Shown here: piece after piece, positions 32,357-39,244 of the stretch
How the letters are laid out: each line of letters begins with the position of its first letter
Position numbering within the stretch: position 1 is the stretch's first letter
DNA from: Verrucomicrobiota bacterium
GTDB taxonomy: Bacteria > Verrucomicrobiota > Verrucomicrobiia > Limisphaerales > J093
Reading direction: 5' to 3'
Length of the DNA: 46,561 bases
Assembly: GCA_022710935.1 (NCBI GenBank)
Contig: JAKLFY010000049.1
Coordinates: forward strand, 1-46,561
Notes under the pieces: generated by a model
The model's database searches: none
Told to the model about the DNA's origin: nothing
The model's input: only the letters and a program-made list of their open reading frames with translations
Program-made: the position numbers and the translations under genes

Positions 32357-33343
32357 TCATGGTCGCGAGACGGTCTGCAGGAACTGTCCGGCGTTCGTCC
32401 GGGTCACGAGTTGAAAGGGAATAAACACTTCCTTCGCGCACGTCTCCTGCCGCGCCAGCCGGACGGCGGCCTCGACGGCTCCGCCTCCCTGGCCCTTGGC
32501 ATCCTGGAACACCGTCGCGTCCAGGCGCCCGTCCTGGACGGCCTGCAACGCGTCGGCAATGGCATCGACACTCGCCACGATCACCTTGGACTTCAGCCGC
32601 GCCTGTTCGAGGGCGATGACGGCGCCCATGCCCATTTCGTCGTTGTGAGCGAACACGGCCTCCAGCTTCTCGCCGTATGCCTGAATCCAGTTCTCCATCA
32701 GGCTCATCGCCTTGGCGCGGTCCCACTCGGCGGTCTGATCGGCCAGGAGTTTGATGTCCGGATGCCGGGCCAGCACTTCGCGCGCGCCGCGGTCGCGTTT
32801 GATCTGGGCCGCCTGGCCCATGAAGCCGTGCATCATGACGATGTTGCCCCGACCGCCCAACCGCTGAACGATGTACTCCATCGCGAGACGCGCGGATTCC
32901 TCGTCGCGCGACCCGATGAAAGCCGTGGGCGGCGTTCGTGTTTCGGAGTTGACGTTGACGATCGGGATGCCGGCGGCCAGCGCCTTCTCGACCGCCGGCG
33001 CGCTCGCTTCGACCTCGCACGGATTGAGGATGATCGCGTCCACCCGCTGCGCGATGAAGCTCTCGACCTGCTGGACCTGCCGCTCGGCGCTGCGCTGGGC
33101 GTCCGTGACGATCAGCGCGACGCCGAGTTCCCCGGCCCTGGCCAGCATGGCCTGGTGGAGCATCACGATGAACTCGTTCGAAAGATTCATCAGCGAGACG
33201 CCGATGGTCAACCGTTGAGCCGGCGCCGCACCCGCCTCCGCCGTCTTGGTGCCGGTCGGGCGACCGCATCCGGGCGCCACTGCCACGGCGACAGCCCACC
33301 CGAGAGCCAGCAGTGTCCCGCTGATCTTCGATCGCGGTTTCAT
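32357..33343 (-). CDS. Sugar ABC transporter substrate-binding protein (RbsB-like)
   Basis: A 328-residue periplasmic-binding protein 1-like lipoprotein. The signal ends in VAPGC (lipobox). The mature protein has LTIGVSLMNLSNEFIVMLHQAM, DAQRSAERQVQQVESFIAQRVDAIILNP, and AVFAHNDEMGMGAVIALEQA. These are the family blocks for ribose, inositol or related sugars. The frame is open well upstream into the permease gene; I started at MKPRSKISG, which overlaps the permease stop by four bases and gives the signal peptide. Substrate not determined. Confidence 0.85.
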   Translation of the reverse strand: MKPRSKISGTLLALGWAVAVAVAPGCGRPTGTKTAEAGAAPAQRLTIGVSLMNLSNEFIVMLHQAMLARAGELGVALIVTDAQRSAERQVQQVESFIAQRVDAIILNPCEVEASAPAVEKALAAGIPIVNVNSETRTPPTAFIGSRDEESARLAMEYIVQRLGGRGNIVMMHGFMGQAAQIKRDRGAREVLARHPDIKLLADQTAEWDRAKAMSLMENWIQAYGEKLEAVFAHNDEMGMGAVIALEQARLKSKVIVASVDAIADALQAVQDGRLDATVFQDAKGQGGGAVEAAVRLARQETCAKEVFIPFQLVTRTNAGQFLQTVSRP

Positions 33344-34278
33344 TTCGTGCTGCGTTTGTCCAGCCATACCGCCCCCACAATGATGAGCCCCTTCACGATC
33401 TGCTGGTAATAGGACGAGACGTTCAGCAGGTCGAGACCATTGTTGATCACCCCCATCAGGAGCGCGCCCAGCAGGGTGCCGCCCACTCCGCCGACACCGC
33501 CAGACAAGCTCGTCCCGCCGATGACGACCGCGGCGATGGCGTCGAGTTCGTACGCCAGACCCGCGTTCGGTTGCCCGGTCGTGATCCGCGACGCCAGGAC
33601 CACACCCGCCAACCCCGCGCAGGCGCCGCACACGGTGTAGGCAAAAAGCTTCACCCCGACCACGTTGATGCCGGAGGCGCGGGCGGCGAATTCGTTGCCC
33701 CCCACGGCATAGACGTAACGGCCCACCCGGAGATGCCTCAGACACAGATGCGACGCCAGGGCAACCGCGGCCAGAATGAGCGCCGGCACCGGAATGCCCA
33801 GCAGATCCGCACTGCCCAGCGTGGTGAACGCGCGGCTGAGATTCGAGACCGGTCTGCCCCCGCTGATCACCAGAGCCAGGCCGCGCGCCACGGTCATCAT
33901 CCCGAGCGTCACGATGAACGGCGCGACGCGTCCCCACGTGATCACGGCGCCGTTGGCCGCGCCGCACAGGGCGCCGGCCAGCACGCCGATCAGCACCGGC
34001 ACCACCACGGGATACTCGCCGGGATGGGCCCAACAGGCAGCCGCCACTCCGCTCAGCGCGACCAGTGACCCGAGCGAAAGGTCCACCCCGCCCGTGAGCA
34101 GAACATACGTCACCCCAACCGCCAGAATCCCGTTGATGGAAATCTGGCGGATGACGTTGATCAGGTTGGACACGGTCAGAAAGCCGGGCTTGGCCAGGGA
34201 CAAGGCCAGGCTGATCCCGACCAGAGCCAGCAGCAGGCCGTAGCGCGCCAGCCAGGGACGGATGTTTCGCGGGTGCAT
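33340..34278 (-). CDS. Sugar ABC transporter permease (RbsC-like)
   Basis: A 312-residue inner-membrane permease with about ten helices. NGILAVGVTYVLLTGGVDLSLGSLVALSGV and GNEFAARASGINVVGVKLFAYTVCGACAGLAGV are the typical RbsC/BPD_transp_2 blocks. A closing hydrophobic helix and basic tail follow (LDKRSTK). It lies 4 bp after the ATPase and overlaps the binding-protein gene by four bases. Confidence 0.9.
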   Translation of the reverse strand: MHPRNIRPWLARYGLLLALVGISLALSLAKPGFLTVSNLINVIRQISINGILAVGVTYVLLTGGVDLSLGSLVALSGVAAACWAHPGEYPVVVPVLIGVLAGALCGAANGAVITWGRVAPFIVTLGMMTVARGLALVISGGRPVSNLSRAFTTLGSADLLGIPVPALILAAVALASHLCLRHLRVGRYVYAVGGNEFAARASGINVVGVKLFAYTVCGACAGLAGVVLASRITTGQPNAGLAYELDAIAAVVIGGTSLSGGVGGVGGTLLGALLMGVINNGLDLLNVSSYYQQIVKGLIIVGAVWLDKRSTK

Positions 34279-34282
34279 AAGT

Positions 34283-35857
34283 CTACTCGGGCATGGCCCA
34301 GTGCAGGATCTCGGCAGGCGTCGCGCGCCGCGGGTCCAATGCGGCGCTGAGCCGTCCCTGCCGCATCACGAGAATACGGTCGCTCAGCGCCAGCACCTCG
34401 GGCAATTCGGACGAATTGAGCAGGATGGCCTTGCCCGATTGGGCCAAGCGCCGGATCAACCCGTAGATTTCGGCTTTCGCCCCGACGTCAATGCCGCGCG
34501 TCGGTTCGTCGAGGATCACGATGTCGGGGTCGGGCAGCAGCGCTTTGCCCAGGGCCACCTTCTGCTGGTTGCCCCCGCTCAGCGTGCCGGTCGATTGCTC
34601 CCGATGCGCGATCCTGACCCCAAAGTCCGCAATCAGGGCGTCCGCCACAGCCTCTTCCCGGCGACCGTTGATCCACCCGCCACGACTGCAACGGTCCAGG
34701 CCGGACAGGGTCAGATTGTGCATGACGGACATCGTGAGGACCAGGCCGTCGCGCTTGCGATCTTCCGTGAGCAGGGCGATTCCATGATCGATGGCCTGGC
34801 GAGGCGAGCGAAGGCGTACTGCAACGCCGTGCACACGCACCTCTCCGGCCTCGGCTTCGACCAATCCGAACAACGCCTGCGCCAGCTCGGTCCGGCCCGC
34901 TCCGACAAGGCCCGTCAACCCGACGATCTCGCCGCGATGCACGGCGAAGGACACGTCTGCAAATGCTCCGGCGCGGCTCAAGCCGCGGACGACCAAAGCG
35001 GCTGCATCCTCGGCAGGCCTGGCGTTGGCGGCGCGGTCAGGCTCTCCGGCGGCGCGGCCGTGTCCGCCGAAGACGCCCGCAATCCGGGGTCTGGGTTCTG
35101 CAATCTGAGGTTTCGGGGGGCCGACCATCGACTCGATCAGGCTTTGGCGGGAAAACGCTGTCACCGGACCGGTGACCACATGCCGTCCATCGCGCAGCAC
35201 CGTCACGGTGTCGGCCAACTCGAAGACCTCTTCGAGGCGATGCGAGATGTAGATGATGGCCCCCCCCTGCCGACGCAGGTCGCCCATCACCCGGAACAGC
35301 GCGCGGGTCTCGCGTTCCGAGAGTGCGGACGTCGGTTCGTCCATGATCATCACCTCCGCGCGGCAGCCGATGGCCCGGGCAATCTCGACCGCCTGCATCT
35401 CGGCCACCCCGAGTTCGCGCATCCGGCAGTCGGGAGAGACAGGGACATCCAATTGCCGCAGCAGCCGTTGCGCCTCCCGTCGCTGGGCCGCGCGGTCCAC
35501 CCAGCCGAACGGACCGCGCGTCCGCTCGCGTCCCATCAGGATGTTCTCGGCAACCGTCAGATCGAGAAACGGCATCAGTTCCTGATGGATCATCGCCACC
35601 CCCAGTTGCCGCGCCGCGTGCGGATGCCGCAATCGGACCGGGCGCCCTCGAAAGCGGATCTCGCCGTCGTCCGGCGTCTCGAGACCCGCCAGCAAGCGCA
35701 TGAAGGTGGACTTGCCCGCCCCGTTCTCGCCCACCACCGCGTGCACCTCGCCGCGGCGGAGCCGGAAAAAGACCCCGGCAAGGGCCTGCACGCCCGGGAA
35801 GGATTTCCCGAGATTTGCGACTTCCAACACAACGTCCGCTGATTCGAGCACACCCAT
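34283..35857 (-). CDS. Sugar ABC transporter ATP-binding protein (RbsA-like)
   Basis: A 524-residue protein with two fused ABC domains, as in RbsA/XylG/MglA. Domain 1 has Walker A GENGAGKST, signature LGVAEMQAVEIARAI and Walker B MIMDEPTSALSE. Domain 2 has a degenerate Walker A (GLVGAGRTEL), LSGGNQQKVALGKAL, and VILDEPTRGIDVGAKAE. The linker between the domains contains an insert (PQIAEPRPRIAGVFGGHG..., about 265-300). The frame runs on upstream through integrase remnants, so the start was set at MGVLESADVV, just before the family's EVANLGKSFPGV. The three genes form a full importer; no sugar kinase or regulator is adjacent. Confidence 0.88.
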   Translation of the reverse strand: MGVLESADVVLEVANLGKSFPGVQALAGVFFRLRRGEVHAVVGENGAGKSTFMRLLAGLETPDDGEIRFRGRPVRLRHPHAARQLGVAMIHQELMPFLDLTVAENILMGRERTRGPFGWVDRAAQRREAQRLLRQLDVPVSPDCRMRELGVAEMQAVEIARAIGCRAEVMIMDEPTSALSERETRALFRVMGDLRRQGGAIIYISHRLEEVFELADTVTVLRDGRHVVTGPVTAFSRQSLIESMVGPPKPQIAEPRPRIAGVFGGHGRAAGEPDRAANARPAEDAAALVVRGLSRAGAFADVSFAVHRGEIVGLTGLVGAGRTELAQALFGLVEAEAGEVRVHGVAVRLRSPRQAIDHGIALLTEDRKRDGLVLTMSVMHNLTLSGLDRCSRGGWINGRREEAVADALIADFGVRIAHREQSTGTLSGGNQQKVALGKALLPDPDIVILDEPTRGIDVGAKAEIYGLIRRLAQSGKAILLNSSELPEVLALSDRILVMRQGRLSAALDPRRATPAEILHWAMPE

Positions 35858-35937
35858 GCTTTGTCCGTCCACGTCCCGTCGGCGGGGGGCGCAGCGGAGT
35901 GTGTCAGAAGCCGCGGAGGAAGGGAAGGCGGGGGACG

Positions 35938-36093
35938 AGACTGTCGGAACAACAACTCCAGCAGCCGCAGAAAACCCGCCCGCTTTTCCAGCCGGAACAG
36001 CTCCTGAACATCGCCCGCGAAGCAGGAATCCAGCCACTCGCCGAAAAACTCCGGGTCGGCGCCGGCCGCCAGTCCGGCGGCCCATGCCGTCAA
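35938..36093 (-). pseudogene. Fragment of a COG1373-type (AAA/DUF4143) ATPase
   Basis: About 52 residues in a frame different from the flanking fragments: DPEFFGEWLDSCFAGDVQELF then EKRAGFLRLLELLFRQS. This matches an internal part of COG1373 ATPases (AAA plus DUF4143). Neither the N-terminal P-loop part nor the rest of the C-terminus is present. It starts 22 bp after the integrase fragment on the same strand, so two unrelated genes are joined by debris. Recognition rests on recalled family sequence. Confidence 0.5.
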
Positions 36094-36115
36094 GAGAAGA
36101 GACGCCGATTGGGAG

Positions 36116-36292
36116 ATCCGGGGCTGAGAGCAGCGCTTCGATCTCGGGGCGAATCAGGAAGTCGAGCAGCGGACGGGTCTGCCGTTTGCGCGGAATGGCC
36201 AGCACGCACTCGATGAGCGCCGCCTGTTCGGGCGCCTCCAGCGCGGCGTAATGGAAGAAGGAACGGATCGCTCTCTGCAGCGCTTGGCGACT
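36116..36292 (-). pseudogene. Tyrosine-recombinase fragment, N-terminal/core-binding part
   Basis: Residues ALQRAIRSFFHYAALEAPEQ and ECVLAIPRKRQTRPLLDFL, then RPEIEALLSAPD, match the end of the core-binding domain and start of the catalytic domain of XerC-like phage integrases such as those in RIT (recombinase-in-trio) or integrase-bearing IS elements. The catalytic part is absent after APD. The same open frame also carries a C-terminal integrase fragment 24 bp upstream, so two recombinase genes appear to have been fused by deletion. Confidence 0.65.
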
Positions 36293-36316
36293 CAGAAGGC
36301 TGATGGCCCAGGAGGG

Positions 36317-36454
36317 CCTGAAACCCACGTGGGGCGCAATGGAACGTACAAATACATGGCGGCAAGCACAGGCTGCTTGCCCCTGCCGCAGGTAACACGG
36401 GAGGGCCTTCCCCACGTCCGCGGGTAGTGGCAGACGCGCCCAACCGCGGCCCTT
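36317..36454 (-). pseudogene. Tyrosine-recombinase fragment, C-terminal part
   Basis: About 46 residues with GRGWARLPLPADVGKALPCY, then LRQGQAACACRHVFVRSIAPH, a pattern common in the catalytic half of the same recombinase class (the strand region before the final His-x-x-Arg block). The active-site Tyr portion is missing. In gene order it comes before the N-terminal fragment, as expected for two consecutive recombinase genes reduced by a deletion. Confidence 0.55.
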
Positions 36455-36533
36455 CCAGGGGGCTGGAAGCCAAATGCCTAACGGCTCGGAATCCATTGGA
36501 TGGTGTAGTCATGGCTGCCCATGATGAGCAGCC

Positions 36534-36609
36534 CCGAATTATGCCGCATCTTCAACAAGGTGCGCCGAGCAAATACAGGGGGATCAAGAGTCGATGCGGC
36601 ATAATTCGG
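36534..36609. repeat. 17-bp perfect inverted repeat near recombinase debris
   Basis: CCGAATTATGCCGCATC and its complement are separated by 42 nt. AT-rich GCCGCATAATTCGG-type arms contrast with the GC-rich surroundings. The location beside the integrase fragments suggests it is a mobile-element end or recombination site. I cannot name the element. Confidence 0.7.
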
Positions 36610-36649
36610 CATGCGGCATTACTCGCGAAGCGTGTGAAATAGCCGGATG

Positions 36650-36720
36650 AGCCCGCATTTCAGGTGAAATGTCACGGTCACCGGTCAGATGACATCAAAT
36701 GTTGGTGAGAAATGCGGGCT
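36650..36720. repeat. 71-bp TIR repeat, diverged relative of family B
   Basis: Bounded by AGCCCGCAT / ATGCGGGCT (9 bp perfect). The interior keeps GATGACATC and the end keeps TTGGTGAGAAATGCGGGCT, like the right end of the 76-bp element (TCGGTGAGAAACGCGCGCT). It lies 60 bp upstream of the DUF1080 gene, the same relative position as the other copies upstream of genes. Confidence 0.65.
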
Positions 36721-36780
36721 AAGACCCCTCGATTGCCAATTCCCGCTTGGCAAGGCCGGTCTTTTCGTCATGCTGTCGCC

Positions 36781-37410
36781 ATGAAATCGATCATTCTTGC
36801 CCTGGTTGCGACCGCGACATTCACCGCCGGCGTTCTTGCCGCCGACTCGGAAGAAGGCTTTGTTTCCCTGATGGATGGCAAGACCTTCAACGGCTGGAAA
36901 AAGGCGGTCGAGAATCCCGACACCTGGAAGGTCCAGGACGGCGCGTTCGTCGCCGCCGGGCCGCGCTGCCATCTGTTCTACGTCGGGGACGAGAAACCGT
37001 TCGTGAATTTCCACTTGAAAGCCGAGGTGATGACCGAGCCGGGCTCGAACGGCGGCATCTACTTCCACACGCAATACCAGGAACAAGATTGGCCCCGGGC
37101 CGGATTCGAGTCGCAGGTCAACGCGACCCACAGCGATTGGATCAAGACGGGCAGCCTGTACGGACTGGTGAACATCGGGCGGGCGGCGGCTCCCGACAGG
37201 CAATGGTGGACGCAGGAGATCATCGTCAAAGGGAAGTCGATCACTCTGCTGGTCAATGGCGAACGCGTCTTCGAGTACAACGAACCCGCCGGGGCGCAGG
37301 CCGGCCAGCCTTTCACCCGCAAACTGGACAAGGGCACCTTCGCCCTCCAGGCCCACGACCCGAAAAGCATCATCCGCTATCGCAACATCCGGGTGAAGCG
37401 GCTGGATTGA
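36781..37410 (+). CDS. Secreted DUF1080 (3-keto-disaccharide hydrolase-like) protein
   Basis: A 209-residue exported protein. A signal peptide (1-20, [16 protein letters not shown]) precedes a concanavalin-like domain: [80 protein letters not shown], and [22 protein letters not shown]. These blocks are the DUF1080/3-keto-glycoside hydrolase family, which is abundant in Verrucomicrobia and Planctomycetes and tied to sugar use in the periplasm. An upstream in-frame ATG exists but would bury the signal peptide. A UroD-like gene follows at 9 bp. Confidence 0.85.
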   Translation: MKSIILALVATATFTAGVLAADSEEGFVSLMDGKTFNGWKKAVENPDTWKVQDGAFVAAGPRCHLFYVGDEKPFVNFHLKAEVMTEPGSNGGIYFHTQYQEQDWPRAGFESQVNATHSDWIKTGSLYGLVNIGRAAAPDRQWWTQEIIVKGKSITLLVNGERVFEYNEPAGAQAGQPFTRKLDKGTFALQAHDPKSIIRYRNIRVKRLD

Positions 37411-37419
37411 GCCCCGCCC

Positions 37420-38589
37420 ATGACCAGGCGAGAGACCCTGACGCCTCGAGAGCGGGTTCTCAAGGCGTTGAATCACGAGATCCCGGATCGCGTGCCGATC
37501 GATCTCGGGGGCAATCAGACCGGCATCCATCGGGACGCGTACCGCAACCTGATCGCCCACCTGGGGATCCAGGATGAGGTGCGCCTGATGGACGCCGTCC
37601 AGCAACTGGCGCAACCGTGCGAGGCCCTGCTCACCCGGTTGCGCGTCGACACGCGCTACATCGCCGCCGGGGCGGCCTCGAGCTGGAAGGGCGGCATCGT
37701 CGAGAACGAGCGCGACGGGAAGCGCTGGGCGGATCTGACAGATGAGTTCGGCGTCCGGTGGTCGATGCCCGAGGATGCGCCCTACTACATGGACATCACG
37801 CTGCATCCGCTCGCGCAGGCCACAATCAAGGATCTGCCCGGATACCCCTGGCCCAAAGGGGACGACCCGACGCGGTTTGCCGGGTTGCGCGACCGCGCGT
37901 TGGCATTGCGGCGCGACACCCCCTACGCGGTCGTGAGCGGCATCTCGGGCGTGGTCTACGAGACGTGCTGGTACCTGCGCGGACTCGAACAGTGGTTCTG
38001 CGACCTGATGACGAACACGGAGTTCTGCGCGGCCCTCATCGATCAGACGCTCCGGTTCTGGCTCGATTGGTTCCGCCTCTTCCTCGATGAAGTCGGCGAT
38101 CTGGTCGATGTGATCATGATCGGGGACGACCTGGCCGGACAAAACGGCCCCCTGTTCAGCCCGGCCCTCTATCGCCGCCTCGTGAAACCGCGCCAGAAAC
38201 AGCTCGTCCAGTACATCCGCTCGCGCACAAACGCCAGGATCTGGTATCACACCTGCGGCGCCTGCACCGAGTTCATTCCGGATATCATCGACAACGGCGC
38301 CCACATCCTGAATCCGGTCCAGATCAGCGCGCGCGGCATGGATCCGGCCGGCCTCAAACGGCGGTTTGGCGACCGGATCGTGTTTTGGGGCGGTGGGGTC
38401 GACGCGCAGCGGATCCTGCCGCGCGGGACGCCCGACGAGGTTGTGGCCGATGTCCGCCGGAATCTGGAAGCCTTCATGCCTGGAGGCGGCTACGTCTTCA
38501 ACAACGTGCACAACATCCAGGGCGAAGTGCCGCCCGAGAACGTGCTCGCGCTCTTCGACACCGCTTACGAATTCGGTTTCTACGGGTGA
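37420..38589 (+). CDS. Uroporphyrinogen decarboxylase-family protein (methyltransferase-like)
   Basis: A 389-residue URO-D fold protein. ERVLKALNHEIPDRVPIDLGG is the family opening. MIGDDLAGQNGPLFSPALYRRLVKPRQKQL is the second block. YHTCGACTEFIPDIIDNGAHILNPVQI contains a His-x-Cys arrangement like the zinc site of corrinoid-protein methyltransferases (MtaA/CmuA type). It is therefore unlikely to be the haem enzyme HemE. This subfamily is expanded in Verrucomicrobia and Lentisphaerae, often beside sugar genes, with unknown substrates. It is coupled to the DUF1080 gene. Confidence 0.78.
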   Translation: MTRRETLTPRERVLKALNHEIPDRVPIDLGGNQTGIHRDAYRNLIAHLGIQDEVRLMDAVQQLAQPCEALLTRLRVDTRYIAAGAASSWKGGIVENERDGKRWADLTDEFGVRWSMPEDAPYYMDITLHPLAQATIKDLPGYPWPKGDDPTRFAGLRDRALALRRDTPYAVVSGISGVVYETCWYLRGLEQWFCDLMTNTEFCAALIDQTLRFWLDWFRLFLDEVGDLVDVIMIGDDLAGQNGPLFSPALYRRLVKPRQKQLVQYIRSRTNARIWYHTCGACTEFIPDIIDNGAHILNPVQISARGMDPAGLKRRFGDRIVFWGGGVDAQRILPRGTPDEVVADVRRNLEAFMPGGGYVFNNVHNIQGEVPPENVLALFDTAYEFGFYG

Positions 38590-38929
38590 ACGGACTGGCG
38601 ACCCGCGCGCCGCACTCCACCCTCCTGATGACCCAGCGGGATCAAGGCCTGATCCCGGTCAGCTTCGACCGCAACTTCGCTCGCGCACCACGTCGGGATG
38701 TTCACGCGGGAAGGCGCCGGCAGCCTTGCCCCAGTCTTCCGCAGGAAGGTCGAAGTCCTGGCGCTGGCGGAATTGGTAAACGCGCGGTGAGGCTTGGAGT
38801 CCTGCCTCCGGAAGAGAAACAAATGGTTGTCTCTCTCGCCATCGCGGTTTAGAACATGTGCCGGATAGAGCAGATCAAAGACCAGAAATCCCTAACTCAT
38901 AATCATTTAGCGTAGCTTCGGCTACGGTT
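38590..38929. other. Intergenic stretch without a supported gene
   Basis: GC-rich sequence between the UroD-like gene and the palindromic element. Short open stretches exist (for example one ending in RRKVEVLALAELVNAR), but none has a family resemblance or clean start. A tRNA-Leu-like 20-mer near 38761 was examined and rejected. Confidence 0.4.
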
Positions 38930-39045
38930 CCTGTCGGAAAACCTGCGAATCTTTCGGGAGGGAACAAGACCAACGAGGCACGCGCCCAATCGGGCGCGGC
39001 TCGGCGCGTCTTGTTCCCAGGCCCTTCGCAGGTGCCTCCGACAGG
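38930..39045. repeat. 116-bp nested imperfect palindrome
   Basis: Outer arms CCTGTCGG/CCGACAGG, a middle pair CCTGCGAA/TTCGCAGG, then GGGAACAAGAC/GTCTTGTTCCC and an inner hairpin GCGCCC-AATC-GGGCGC. The whole region can fold into one long hairpin with small bulges. It could be a structured RNA, a terminator after the UroD gene, or a REP-type element. No second copy is seen in the window. Confidence 0.65.
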
Positions 39046-39244
39046 GGTGCGTTGAGTTCGCGCCCCTTGTGTTCTGTGGCTGAGGGTTCGCTGAGAAGAC
39101 GCCATGAGAAATCCAGATCAGGTTCCCACCGCTTCGCATCCCTGCATACTCGCAAACCTGCGCGCCTGGATGCTGTCCTTCAGTGCTCAGCACAACACAC
39201 GATCTTCACCGCACTCGGTGTCCGAGGAGCGGCGACAGCGGTTC

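Noticed and set aside
36427-36642. Short plus-strand open frame across the AT-rich palindrome.
   Set aside because: It spans non-coding palindromic sequence and antisense integrase debris; no family resemblance.
37420-38589. HemE uroporphyrinogen decarboxylase of haem synthesis.
   Set aside because: The His-x-Cys zinc-like site and the DUF1080 neighbour fit the methyltransferase-like branch instead.
38755-38815. Possible tRNA-Leu: TGGCGGAATTGGTAAACGCGC resembles the 5' D-arm of tRNA-Leu.
   Set aside because: No matching anticodon stem, T-arm or acceptor partner follows; only about 20 bases fit.
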